In this document: positions 1 through 6,733 of the stretch, in pieces
Layout: every line of letters starts with the position of its first letter
How positions within the stretch are numbered: the first letter of the stretch is position 1
From: a virus
Strand: one strand, 5' to 3'
DNA: 47,606 bases
IMG/VR virus record: IMGVR_UViG_3300033567_000099
Span: 1 to 47,606 of that record
Made by a program: the position numbers and the translations under genes
The notes under the pieces: model-generated
What the model saw: only the letters and a program-made list of their open reading frames with translations
Told to the model about the DNA's origin: nothing
The model's database searches: none

Positions 1-819
1 TTAACGGGTTTTGGAATGGGTGGGGAACGGGTTCAACTTTTCGAGTCGGTCAGCTGTTTCGCGACTCACCAGTTCCGATTCATGCGTGTATAGGTCAGCC
101 GTCGTCGACAACCTCGTGTGTCGTAGACGCTCCTGGATGGACTTCATGTCCACTCCATCTTCGCGCAAAAGCATAGCCGTTGTGTGACGTAGGTCGTGCA
201 GCCGGATGACGGGAAGGTCGTGTTTGGCTAGAATCTTGCGCCAACGATGTGATGGCGTGTCCGGATAGAACTTTTCGCCGTGCCCTGAATGAAACAAATA
301 TTGCTTGTCCACTCCGCGCCAGCGGCCGCCCTGCTGGAGTCGCTCCTTGTTCCACGTCTTTTTGTATTGAGCCAACTCTGCCATGTACCAACGTGGCATT
401 GGCACGAATGCCTCCGATTCTTCGGTCTTTACTTCTACTTCTACGGAACGACCTTGTTCATCCAGAGAAATCTGTTTCTCGATGTAGAGACCTCCATGTT
501 CAAAGTCCACCCGTGGCCACTCGACCGCCAACATTTCGCCGCGCCTAAATCCTCCGAGTAATACGCCCAGGAAGTACATCCGCCACAGGTCTGATTCATC
601 GCCGAGTGCAAGGATAAGCTGCTCCGATTCCGACCTTGTGTAACTCCGTTTCGTGGTTCTGAGCGCTCTTTTTTCCTTCTTATCGGCTACAGGGCGGTCG
701 ACGCCATTCATCGGATTTGACGAAATGATACGCCATTTCTCCGCGGCGTCCAGAATCGATTTTAAGGCTTTGTAGATATTAAGTATCGTTATTAGTTGCA
801 AGGGGCTTGTCCCGTCCAT
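1..819 (-). CDS. Tyrosine integrase, catalytic C-terminal part (frameshifted gene)
   Basis: This is the catalytic half of a phage tyrosine recombinase, which would cut and join attP and attB during lysogeny. Family catalytic residues are visible: Arg in GGFRRGEM, HDLRH (the HxxR box), His in LRHTR and the nucleophile Tyr in ADLYTH. It overlaps and continues the 779-1234 reading frame, which carries the arm-binding and core-binding domains. Together they make one integrase of about 390 residues, the usual length, split by a one-base frame change near 780-805 where there is a run of four C's. The nominal ATG start here lacks a good ribosome binding site, so independent translation is doubtful. 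It is the last gene of the leftward repressor-ImmA-integrase operon, and its stop codon is the first base of the window. It may be a pseudogene, a sequencing error or a recoded gene. Confidence 0.85.
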   Translation of the reverse strand: MDGTSPLQLITILNIYKALKSILDAAEKWRIISSNPMNGVDRPVADKKEKRALRTTKRSYTRSESEQLILALGDESDLWRMYFLGVLLGGFRRGEMLAVEWPRVDFEHGGLYIEKQISLDEQGRSVEVEVKTEESEAFVPMPRWYMAELAQYKKTWNKERLQQGGRWRGVDKQYLFHSGHGEKFYPDTPSHRWRKILAKHDLPVIRLHDLRHTTAMLLREDGVDMKSIQERLRHTRLSTTADLYTHESELVSRETADRLEKLNPFPTHSKTR

Positions 820-1234
820 CCTTGCGGCCCTCAGGCGTCCGAAGCTTTGTCATACAGGAGACGATGTGCATCGTTTTGATTTTGTTCAACTCCATGTGGC
901 CAAACGTGGGCATGAGCTGTGAGTTAATAGCAGACAAATAATTCTTGCGCGTGTAAGCTCCCATGTGGTGATCTGCGTAGTTCAGTTTCCATATAGGGAC
1001 AAAGTCAGCAAAAGTCGTTCGTTCCGGTTTAATGTACTGTCCGCTTTCCACATCCTGACGGAATTTCGTGAGTTCCATTTGCAAATAATCTTCGAGACGA
1101 CGTTTTGACTTCAAGAGTGCTTCGTCTTCGATTTTGACTGTTTTTCGGCGCTGAATTCGTTTGCCGTCTGAGTCGTAACCTTCTTCGACGATGAGTCTCC
1201 AAGAGTTGTTTCCGCGTTTCTCGATACTTGGCAT
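779..1234 (-). CDS. Tyrosine integrase, N-terminal DNA-binding part (frameshifted gene)
   Basis: This encodes the N-terminal half of the phage integrase. Residues about 1-40 (MPSIEKRGNNSWR...) look like the AP2-like arm-type DNA-binding domain that opens many Gram-positive phage integrases. Residues about 70-140 (TFADFVPIWK..., with TRKNYLSAI) match the SAM-like core-binding domain. The frame ends at KPLATNNDT, just where the linker to the catalytic domain should begin. The catalytic domain follows in the next frame (1-819). The ATG has an excellent upstream AGGAGG about 8 bases away. The gene follows the ImmA-like gene with about 22 bases between, so integrase transcription is probably coupled to the immunity operon. 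Confidence 0.85.
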   Translation of the reverse strand: MPSIEKRGNNSWRLIVEEGYDSDGKRIQRRKTVKIEDEALLKSKRRLEDYLQMELTKFRQDVESGQYIKPERTTFADFVPIWKLNYADHHMGAYTRKNYLSAINSQLMPTFGHMELNKIKTMHIVSCMTKLRTPEGRKDGRDKPLATNNDT

Positions 1235-1256
1235 GATTCAATCCTCCTTGAGGGTT

Positions 1257-2273
1257 CTAAAAAGGTATGTCGTCAAGCATCTCAGCTCTTAATTGCTCTT
1301 CGAGTTCTTCTTTCGCTTGCCTCCAATCACGTAGCAATTCTTTTTGAAGAAAAGTGGTTGGTGAACCGCATTTTGTGCAATACCGAGCATTGCCGGCTGC
1401 TATAGCTCCACAATCTTCCACAGCCCAAGGGTTGTCGATATTCGTGCAGTGGTTTACAACTTCGATTCCACATATCTTGCAAAAATTATCTTCGACCTCT
1501 TCATTGTCACACCGGGGGCATCGTATAGCTCGTCCGTCAAGATCCAACTCATACCCGTCGTTATAAAGCATTGAATCCCCCCACTTTCTGTGTATCAAAT
1601 GCTCTTGTCCACATACTGGACAAAAAGTTGCGTCTTCACTTGTAAACGCGTAGTCACAATGTAAGCAGTGCCTTCGGTTAAGGACATCTCGGATAAAGCC
1701 TCGAGTCCTGATAATGAGCGGAATCAAGTGTGTTTTGATATCCCAATCAAGAGTTTGTAAACGTACAGTTGCCGCGTCTCTGGATATCCTAAATATCGCT
1801 ATTAGGTCACGAACGGTTTCCAGTTTCAGTGCCCTGACAATTGGGGCGGGTGCCAGGCAATTTCGTGCAAAACAGTTTGCCTCTTTCTCCAAAATATCGT
1901 ACTTCTCATCGACTATGTGATTACGGAAGAGAATCGTTTCAGTGAAGTCGCTAAAGTGCCCCAAATAAATATGCGCAACTTCATGCATTAGGGTAAATCG
2001 AATTCTTTCAGTACTGGTGACGGTGTCGTTATAAGCAATTTTGCACCCGCGATGATTCGATGAAGTGTATCCATCTCCACCAAACTCGTGTACGATTTCC
2101 TCTATGGTTGCGTTCAATCGAGAGGCCAGAGTGGTATACGGGATAAGAGTCCATTTATTGCGTTTAATTACCGCAAATGGATCCATAGGAAATTCGCAAA
2201 TACCCTCTTGGTCCAGGAATCTTTGAACGCATTTCATCGTGCGCAGATATCTGGGCTTTATAGGAAAAATCAT
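1257..2273 (-). CDS. ImmA/IrrE-family metallopeptidase with C-terminal zinc ribbons
   Basis: This is a predicted zinc metallopeptidase of the ImmA/IrrE family. In ICEBs1 and many prophages such proteins cleave the lysogeny repressor on induction. The family motif HEVAH sits at about residues 97-101, and a Glu in EKEANCFA (about 131) is the probable third zinc ligand. The domain fills residues 1-185. Unusually, the remaining 150 residues carry three CxxC-type zinc knuckles or ribbons: Cys at about 203/206 with 218/221, 252/255 with 265/268, and 288 with 299/302. A hydrophilic helix rich in Glu follows. Most ImmA proteins I know of lack this tail. It lies 6 bases downstream of the repressor gene, and a GAGGA in the end of that gene serves as ribosome binding site. 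The repressor as substrate is inferred from the gene pair. The gene looks more AT-rich than the structural region. Confidence 0.88.
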   Translation of the reverse strand: MIFPIKPRYLRTMKCVQRFLDQEGICEFPMDPFAVIKRNKWTLIPYTTLASRLNATIEEIVHEFGGDGYTSSNHRGCKIAYNDTVTSTERIRFTLMHEVAHIYLGHFSDFTETILFRNHIVDEKYDILEKEANCFARNCLAPAPIVRALKLETVRDLIAIFRISRDAATVRLQTLDWDIKTHLIPLIIRTRGFIRDVLNRRHCLHCDYAFTSEDATFCPVCGQEHLIHRKWGDSMLYNDGYELDLDGRAIRCPRCDNEEVEDNFCKICGIEVVNHCTNIDNPWAVEDCGAIAAGNARYCTKCGSPTTFLQKELLRDWRQAKEELEEQLRAEMLDDIPF

Positions 2274-2279
2274 ATCGTC

Positions 2280-2717
2280 TCAGTCCTCGTCGTGTTCCTC
2301 TTGCTGAATTTCGTCCATCGCGTCTATCAGTTTTTTAAGGAATTTCCTATCCGATGAGCCTAATTTGGTGAATTTTCGAGCTATGGCTCTGGTCTCTTGG
2401 CGAAGGTCGTTTTTTCCCTCCAATTCCATCTCGAGTTGCTTCTCCATATCCTGAAAGAACGATTCGTCCGTGTAACCATCGGCATACATGTCGTCAGACA
2501 ATAGATGTAATCCCTCTGGGTGAGGTAAGCCGAGGAGAAAGTCTACAGTGACGTGGTGGAACTTCGCGATGGCTGCCAACATCTCATGGTCCGGATTACT
2601 GATACTGTTCTCCCACGCGTTGTAACGACCTCGTTTTACACCAAGAGCTTCAGCAATTTGGTCTTGCGTCAAGTACTTGCGTTTTCTTAATGCCGTTATT
2701 CGGTGGCCTAAATTCAT
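2280..2717 (-). CDS. XRE-family (CI/ImmR-like) lysogeny repressor
   Basis: This is a 145-residue repressor of the XRE/Cro-CI class. Residues about 5-60 form the helix-turn-helix: GHRITALRKRK, then QDQIAEALGVKRGRYNAWE, then a final helix ending in FLLGLP. The C-terminal half is acidic and helical and has no LexA-type Ser/Lys autoprotease signature, which fits inactivation by the ImmA-like peptidase encoded next. I chose the internal ATG (MNLGH) because it begins the HTH domain, and an AAAGG lies about 12 bases upstream. An upstream in-frame start at 2762 would add a poorly conserved 15-residue extension and would overlap the operator. The gene is divergent from the Cro-like gene across a region containing repeated dyads that are its likely operators. 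Confidence 0.88.
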   Translation of the reverse strand: MNLGHRITALRKRKYLTQDQIAEALGVKRGRYNAWENSISNPDHEMLAAIAKFHHVTVDFLLGLPHPEGLHLLSDDMYADGYTDESFFQDMEKQLEMELEGKNDLRQETRAIARKFTKLGSSDRKFLKKLIDAMDEIQQEEHDED

Positions 2718-2745
2718 TGGTCTGACCAACCTTTCTGAAATCGTT

Positions 2746-2760
2746 GTTAAAAATTTTATC
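2746..2760. promoter_or_regulatory. Operator-like dyad 1 (degenerate)
   Basis: GTTAAAAATTTTATC is a 15-bp dyad with one perfect half (GATAA when read on the minus strand) and one degenerate half. It lies 29 bases from dyad 2 and just upstream of the repressor start, so occupancy could autoregulate the repressor. Repressor or Cro binding is inferred. Confidence 0.55.
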
Positions 2761-2769
2761 AAAAACGTA

Positions 2770-2798
2770 TTGACGATAAGATTTTTATCAAATATAAT
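2770..2798 (+). promoter_or_regulatory. Early rightward sigma-A promoter
   Basis: TTGACG at 2770-2775 and TATAAT at 2793-2798 are separated by exactly 17 bp, an almost perfect vegetative promoter. It points at the Cro-like gene starting at 2829. The 15-bp dyad 2 occupies most of the spacer, so a bound repressor would block RNA polymerase directly. This is the best promoter I can see in the window. Confidence 0.85.
2775..2789. promoter_or_regulatory. Operator-like dyad 2 inside the early promoter
   Basis: GATAAGATTTTTATC has arms GATAA and TTATC and sits between the -35 and -10 boxes of the early promoter. With the next three bases (AAA) it is identical over 18 bp to dyad 5 at 3145. Its position inside the promoter makes it the strongest candidate for the main lysogenic operator. 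Confidence 0.75.
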
Positions 2799-2828
2799 CG
2801 TAATACGTTAGAAAGGAGGGCTTGGACG

Positions 2829-3047
2829 ATGGCAGATAGACGTCGTTGGTTGACTGAGCTTCGACAGGCTAAAGGACCTCTGAGTGATGTCGCTTCGGAT
2901 CTTGGAATCTCGAAGATTTATCTCAGGATGATTGAAAATGGTACTCACAAGCCAGGTCGAGACGTCATGATTCGAATGTCAAGTTATTTTGCACAACCGA
3001 TTGCAAAATTGTTCCCTGATTTGTTTTCCGACGACCACGCAGGTTAA
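2829..3047 (+). CDS. Cro-like XRE transcriptional regulator
   Basis: This 72-residue protein is essentially one XRE helix-turn-helix domain. WLTELRQAKG is the first helix, SDVASDLGISKIYLRMIENG is the HTH proper, and RDVMIRMSSYF followed by LFPDLF closes the fold. It is the first gene of the rightward early transcript, preceded by AAAGGAGGG and the near-consensus promoter at 2770. The divergent position opposite a larger repressor gene is the classic Cro place in a lysis-lysogeny switch. The sequence shows no second domain. It could act as Cro-like antirepressor or as a general early-gene activator. Confidence 0.85.
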   Translation: MADRRRWLTELRQAKGPLSDVASDLGISKIYLRMIENGTHKPGRDVMIRMSSYFAQPIAKLFPDLFSDDHAG

Positions 3048-3060
3048 ATACGCCCTGTTT

Positions 3061-3075
3061 GATAAATATTTTATC
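3061..3075. promoter_or_regulatory. Operator-like dyad 3
   Basis: GATAAATATTTTATC is the exact reverse complement of dyad 4 at 3093-3107. Together they form a wider inverted repeat downstream of the Cro-like gene. Binding by the XRE regulators is inferred from similarity to dyad 2. Confidence 0.7.
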
Positions 3076-3092
3076 ACCGCCACATTATAAGC

Positions 3093-3107
3093 GATAAAAT
3101 ATTTATC
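3093..3107. promoter_or_regulatory. Operator-like dyad 4
   Basis: GATAAAATATTTATC is the reverse complement of dyad 3, with a 17-bp gap between them. The spacing from dyad 3 (32 bases between starts) is close to that between dyads 1 and 2, suggesting cooperative occupation of about three helical turns. Confidence 0.7.
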
Positions 3108-3144
3108 GTCAATATTTCAACACGAAATTTTTTTTGCATCATTT

Positions 3145-3159
3145 GATAAGATTTTTATC
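3145..3159. promoter_or_regulatory. Operator-like dyad 5
   Basis: GATAAGATTTTTATC repeats dyad 2 exactly and lies just upstream of the ribosome binding site of the excisionase-like gene at 3190. A weak promoter-like pair (TTGCAT at 3134, TATCAA at 3156) overlaps it. It may form a second regulated start or pause point for the early operon. Confidence 0.65.
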
Positions 3160-3189
3160 AAAAATGTTTAGGAGGGATGTGCAAAACCC

Positions 3190-3465
3190 ATGTCACTCTT
3201 CGAATTAGCAATGCAAGAGATGCGCACTGATGTTATCAGGGAGCTGGAGGACCGTATCTGGGAACGTCTGATGCCTCGCATCGAACAGGAATTGCACGCA
3301 CGTCACATGTCAATTGCAGAGCTTGCTGTGTACTTGCACGTATCAGAACAGACGGTGCGTAGACTCATCAGTACCAGAGAGATCCCGTCATTTAAAGTTC
3401 GCAACCAGATATTCGTTCGGCAGATGGATGTAGATGCTTGGGTTGAACGTCAGGTGATTCGATGA
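3190..3465 (+). CDS. MerR-type HTH protein, excisionase-like
   Basis: The C-terminal half of this 91-residue protein (about residues 40-88) is a winged-helix HTH_17 domain of the kind found in excisionases and MerR-like DNA-binding proteins. It reads MSIAELAVYLHVSEQTVRRLI, followed by EIPSFKV and the closing QMDVDAWVERQ. The N-terminal 38 residues are a charged amphipathic helix (ELEDRIWERLMPRIEQEL) that could mediate dimerisation. The ribosome binding site is AGGAGGG. It sits right after the operator cluster as the first gene of the main early run. The excisionase role is a guess from fold and place; it could also be a regulator. Confidence 0.75.
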   Translation: MSLFELAMQEMRTDVIRELEDRIWERLMPRIEQELHARHMSIAELAVYLHVSEQTVRRLISTREIPSFKVRNQIFVRQMDVDAWVERQVIR

Positions 3466-3483
3466 GAGGAGGTGAGAAAAGTC

Positions 3484-3648
3484 ATGCGGACGCTCTTATA
3501 TGTAAGCCGATTGATGAAGGGCAAAGACGTCCACGCCGCGTGCGTCGCGTTCCGTGAGCAAGAAGCAAGCATCCGACGTCAACAATTCGTGTGCGTCACA
3601 AACAAAGAAGCATCCGCGAAAGCTGGGGAGCCCGTCGGATGCTTCTAG
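3484..3648 (+). CDS. Small hypothetical protein ending in a hairpin
   Basis: This is a 54-residue basic protein (starts MRTLLYVSRLMKGKD) with a strong AGAGGAGGTG ribosome binding site that begins at the stop of the excisionase-like gene. I do not recognise a family. Its middle (HAACVAFREQEASIRRQQ) is a plausible helix. The last third and stop codon are encoded by an inverted repeat (see 3567-3646), so the DNA may matter as RNA structure more than the peptide does. An alternative is that this is a leader peptide whose translation decides between the two hairpins. Confidence 0.55.
   Translation: MRTLLYVSRLMKGKDVHAACVAFREQEASIRRQQFVCVTNKEASAKAGEPVGCF
3567..3646 (+). promoter_or_regulatory. Mutually exclusive RNA hairpins
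   Basis: The right arm CGTCGGATGCTTCT can pair with either of two left arms. It pairs with AAGCATCCGACG at 3567-3578 (12 bp with 3633-3644) or with AGAAGCATCCG at 3606-3616 (11 bp with 3636-3646). No U-tract follows, so neither is a standard terminator. The arrangement resembles an attenuator or translation-controlled switch within the early transcript. The pairing is seen in the sequence; the function is not known. Confidence 0.55.
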
Positions 3649-3723
3649 GTCAGACCATCGACAAAGATTTCTATCTTTGAAAGTACCACGGCCTGAGACA
3701 ACTGTAAAGAAGCTGGTGATGCA

Positions 3724-3924
3724 GTGAAATGTAAGGTATCAGATTGTGTATTCAACGGTGGCAACTGGTGCAAGTCCGTACCAGATTTCGCGCTCTTGGT
3801 CACACCCGGCGAGCATGGCGGAAAAGTGTTCGAGTGTCTGACTTACACACAGGATAGACGCAAAGCACGCCCGAGGACGGTCACAAATACCGACGACGGA
3901 GGTGATAAACGTGCAGATTCGTAA
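3724..3924 (+). CDS. Small Cys-containing hypothetical protein
   Basis: This 66-residue protein starts with GTG (MKCKVSDCVFNGGNWC). The spaced cysteines (C-x4-C-x7-C, then C at about 39) recall the short DUF1540-like metal-binding motif, but the match is loose. The C-terminal third is basic and low in structure. A GGTG about 5 bases upstream is a weak ribosome binding site. Its end contains the strong GGAGGTGAT used by the next small gene. Function unknown. Confidence 0.6.
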   Translation: MKCKVSDCVFNGGNWCKSVPDFALLVTPGEHGGKVFECLTYTQDRRKARPRTVTNTDDGGDKRADS

Positions 3925-4003
3925 ACCGGAACAAGTAATCGATTCTTCTCTCGCTCAAATACTTAAGGAAGCGAAAGATTCGATTCGCGGTGAACAACGC
4001 TAG
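3911..4003 (+). CDS. Very small hypothetical protein (30 aa)
   Basis: A GTG start is preceded by a near-perfect GGAGGTGAT at 3898-3906 and opens a 30-codon frame (begins MQIRKPEQVIDSS, ends IRGEQR). It overlaps the end of the preceding gene by 14 bases in another frame, as in a translationally coupled pair. The product would be one amphipathic helix (LAQILKEAKDSI). Comparable tiny genes are common in early phage operons. No family is recognised. Confidence 0.5.
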   Translation: MQIRKPEQVIDSSLAQILKEAKDSIRGEQR

Positions 4004-4035
4004 TCGCTCTATCAAATTTATCGGGAGGTATTTCG

Positions 4036-4449
4036 GTGGAATTCACAATCAACGTCAACATCAAGGTGCCTGATGAGATCGTAAGTGTACTTCAAGATCT
4101 GGCATCCGCTCTTTTGGTCAATGGCACAACTCACGCTGCCGCCGCAGTAGCTGCTGTGAGTGGACAAGCTACAGAACAACATACAACACCAGCGCAAGAA
4201 GATAGGCCAAAACGGCAACAGCGCACGCAAAAACGCGATGAGCCAGAGCAACGCGTGGAGTCCGATGAACCACAAAAGGTCGAGGTTCCAACCGTTGTTG
4301 AACTGCGCGCGAAAGCACAGTCGGCCGGCGCCACCGCGGACGCGAAAAAAGCAATTAAAGCGCTTCTCGACAAATTCGGCTCCAAGTCCATCTCTGACAT
4401 TCCGGAAGAGAGACGTGCCGACTTCTTGGCTGAGCTGGACTCGGTATGA
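4036..4449 (+). CDS. Hypothetical early phage protein
   Basis: This 137-residue protein starts at GTG after GGGAGG. Three segments are visible: an N-terminal region (EFTINVNIKVPDEIV...) ending in a helix, a charged low-complexity linker rich in Gln, Arg and Glu (about 50-85), and a C-terminal helical module with ADAKKAIKALLDKFGSKSISDIPEERRADFLAEL. The C-terminal module resembles small modules in other Firmicutes phage early genes placed beside recombination and nuclease genes. It overlaps the next gene by ATGA, so the two are coupled. The function is unknown; a DNA-metabolism accessory role is suggested only by position. Confidence 0.75.
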   Translation: MEFTINVNIKVPDEIVSVLQDLASALLVNGTTHAAAAVAAVSGQATEQHTTPAQEDRPKRQQRTQKRDEPEQRVESDEPQKVEVPTVVELRAKAQSAGATADAKKAIKALLDKFGSKSISDIPEERRADFLAELDSV

Positions 4450-4784
4450 GAAAGCTTGCGACAAAAGCGTTCGAGATTCGGGACGCGTGTACATTCATCC
4501 CTGTCATCGCAACGGCGTTGCTGTCTGACGCGGACGAGGAGACATATCTGCTTGGACGTTGCGGGTATCGAAATGATGACATATCCGTGATGGTTACGCG
4601 CTTGAATGACAGTCGGTCAGCTAACGACCCGCACGATTGGACGAATCGAACAATGGTAGTTGCGCACGAGTACATCCGGGAGCACTTCTTCATGGTTGAA
4701 ACCGGTTCAGTGGTAGACGTCGAGTTTATCCTTGGCGAACGCACCGAATGGAAAGTCAGCGAACGATTGGAGGGAGTCCTATGA
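4446..4784 (+). CDS. Hypothetical early phage protein
   Basis: This 112-residue, probably cytoplasmic protein lies between two ATGA overlaps: its start overlaps the preceding stop and its stop overlaps the start of the DUF2800 nuclease gene. Translation of all three is therefore coupled. It is mixed alpha/beta with the patch TYLLGRCGYRNDDISVMVTRL and an acidic end. No catalytic motif stands out. Similar proteins appear beside DUF2800/DUF2815/polymerase genes in related phages, which points to a replication or recombination accessory role (inference). Confidence 0.75.
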   Translation: MRKLATKAFEIRDACTFIPVIATALLSDADEETYLLGRCGYRNDDISVMVTRLNDSRSANDPHDWTNRTMVVAHEYIREHFFMVETGSVVDVEFILGERTEWKVSERLEGVL

Positions 4785-5974
4785 CACCAGCACATGCTGA
4801 ACGTGCGCATGCACTCCTTGGAGCTTCAAAGGCGTCGCAGTGGATTAACTGCACGCCGAGTGCTCGACTTCAGGAGACGGTTCCAGAGACGCGAAGCGAG
4901 TACGCCGACGAAGGCACACTCGCACATGAGTTAGCAGAAGTCATGCTGCGCCGACGCCTAACCGTGTGTAATACCGCGAAACGCAAGGTGCTAGATGACC
5001 AGAACGTCTCTATCAAGGCTAGTAAATTCTACGGCGCAGAGATGGAAAACGCCATACAGGAGTACGTCCGGACGGTCGAAGAGAGGTACTTGGCCGCCAA
5101 AGCCCGGACAGAAGATGCCGTTATTCTGCTTGAGGAACAACTCGACTTTTCGGAATGGGTACCGGACGGATACGGCACGGGCGACGTGGTACTCATCGCA
5201 GACGGTGTGCTCGAAGTCATCGATCTTAAATACGGCAAGGGCGTGCCTGTCAGCGCGATAGATAACCCGCAAATCCGGCTGTATGGAATCGGCGCATGGT
5301 CGGCCTGGAGTTATCTATACGACATCCGTGAAGTCCACATGACGATTATCCAACCAAGACTCGACAGCGTCAGTACGGACATCATCGATGTCAAAGACCT
5401 CGTTGAATGGGCAGAGTCAGTCGTTAAACCAGCTGCTGTGTTGGCTTTCGCCGGTGAAGGTGAATTCAAGCCAGGAGACCACTGTCGGTGGTGCAAGGTC
5501 AAAGGGACATGTCGCGCACGTGCCGACGAAAACATGAAAACTTTGGCTCACGAGTTCCGCGACCCGGCTCTCATGGACGACGATGAAATCGGATCAATCC
5601 TATTCGTTGCGGAGCAGCTTGCGACGTGGGCCAAGGACGTACAGAACTATGCATTCGAACGAGCAAAGAACGGCCATCGCATCCCGCAATGGAAGCTCGT
5701 TGAAGGGCGTAGCAATCGAGCTATCTCCGACAAGTTGGCCGCGCAAACAGCACTAGAAGCCGCTGGTCTGAAACAGGACAAGTTCCTCAAGCCACAAGAG
5801 CTTCTCGGAATTGGAGACTTGGAGAAGCAAATCGGCAAAAAGGAACTCGCCGCATTGATAGGCGGCCTGATTGTAAAACCGCCTGGCAAGCCTGTGCACG
5901 TGCCAGAAGTGGACAAGCGTCCAGAGCTGAACAGCGTCGAGCAGGATTTTGCAAGCGTGGATTTGGAGGACTAG
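4781..5974 (+). CDS. DUF2800 PD-(D/E)XK nuclease (RecB/Cas4-like)
   Basis: This 397-residue protein belongs to the phage DUF2800 family, a branch of the PD-(D/E)XK nucleases. The start of the family is clear (LGASKASQWINCTPSARL, then EGTLAHELAE). The catalytic core is GTGDVVLI followed by LEVIDLKYGKG, giving the D...E/D-x-K signature at about residues 134-155. Downstream CRWCKVKGTC suggests the iron-sulphur-type Cys cluster seen in Cas4 and AddB relatives. Start 4781 was chosen because GGAGGGAG precedes it and MTPAHAERA leads straight into the domain; a longer frame from 4748 has no site. With the next gene (DUF2815) and the polymerase it forms a common phage recombination/replication cassette. 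Confidence 0.87.
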   Translation: MTPAHAERAHALLGASKASQWINCTPSARLQETVPETRSEYADEGTLAHELAEVMLRRRLTVCNTAKRKVLDDQNVSIKASKFYGAEMENAIQEYVRTVEERYLAAKARTEDAVILLEEQLDFSEWVPDGYGTGDVVLIADGVLEVIDLKYGKGVPVSAIDNPQIRLYGIGAWSAWSYLYDIREVHMTIIQPRLDSVSTDIIDVKDLVEWAESVVKPAAVLAFAGEGEFKPGDHCRWCKVKGTCRARADENMKTLAHEFRDPALMDDDEIGSILFVAEQLATWAKDVQNYAFERAKNGHRIPQWKLVEGRSNRAISDKLAAQTALEAAGLKQDKFLKPQELLGIGDLEKQIGKKELAALIGGLIVKPPGKPVHVPEVDKRPELNSVEQDFASVDLED

Positions 5975-6076
5975 CCGATGGGTGAAATCGCCGACTATCA
6001 CGTTGACCAGATGGCGTCAGGACGATGGTCTTCCGGACCATACAAAAATCATTTAAATCAAAGGAGCAGATCGAAT

Positions 6077-6670
6077 ATGGCAATCGACAACACAGCAACC
6101 AAAGTAATCACTGGCAAGGTACGCCTTTCCTACACTCACGTCTTCGCACCGCAATCCATCGACGGTGGCGACGAGAAGTACAGCACAGCCATCCTGATTC
6201 CGAAGTCAGACAAGGACACACTTCGCAAAATCAAAGCGGCCGTCGATGCTGCCAAAGAGCTCGGCAAGAGCAAATGGGGCGGCAAGATCCCCGCGAACTG
6301 CAAGACACCACTTCGCGATGGTGATGAGGAACGGACAGACGATGAAGCATACGCTGGACATTACTTCCTCAACGCATCGAGCAAGAACAAACCAGGCATC
6401 GCCAAGCCAATCGGAAAGGGCGCAGACGGGAAAACCAAGTTTCAAGAAATCACGGACACGACGGAAGTGTACAGCGGGTGCTATGCCAAGGTAAGCCTGA
6501 ATTTCTACCCGTTTGACGCGAAAGGAAATCGGGGCGTAGCAGCTGGGCTCAATAACGTCGTAAAAATTCAAGACGGGGACTTCCTTGGAGGCCGTTCCAA
6601 CGTCAACGATGACTTCGCCGAAGAAGAATTCGACGACCTGGGCGACGATGACGAGAGCTTCCTAGACTAA
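6077..6670 (+). CDS. DUF2815 ssDNA-binding-like phage protein
   Basis: This 197-residue protein belongs to the DUF2815 family, whose members sit between DUF2800 nucleases and phage polymerases and are thought to act as single-stranded DNA-binding proteins. The family start is TGKVRLSYTHVF, followed by EKYSTAILIPKSD and the late SLNFYPFDAKGNRGVAAGLNN. The C-terminus is an acidic tail (EEEFDDLGDDDESFLD), a hallmark of SSB-like proteins that recruit partners. I took the ATG at 6077 with AAAGGAG. A second in-frame ATG at 5978 also has a good GGAGG and would add 33 residues unlike the family, so a longer form is possible. A terminator-like hairpin follows. Confidence 0.85.
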   Translation: MAIDNTATKVITGKVRLSYTHVFAPQSIDGGDEKYSTAILIPKSDKDTLRKIKAAVDAAKELGKSKWGGKIPANCKTPLRDGDEERTDDEAYAGHYFLNASSKNKPGIAKPIGKGADGKTKFQEITDTTEVYSGCYAKVSLNFYPFDAKGNRGVAAGLNNVVKIQDGDFLGGRSNVNDDFAEEEFDDLGDDDESFLD

Positions 6671-6679
6671 CCAACACAA

Positions 6680-6710
6680 GGGGATTCGGTTACGGGTCCC
6701 CGTTTTCTTT
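6680..6710 (+). terminator. Terminator-like hairpin after the DUF2815 gene
   Basis: GGGGATTC (6680-6687) pairs with GGGTCCCC (6694-6701), eight pairs including two G-T wobbles, with a 6-base loop and then GTTTTCTTT. It lies between the SSB-like and polymerase genes and probably gives partial termination or an mRNA end. Confidence 0.6.
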
Positions 6711-6733
6711 CTTATGAACTGGGGTGATGTGGC

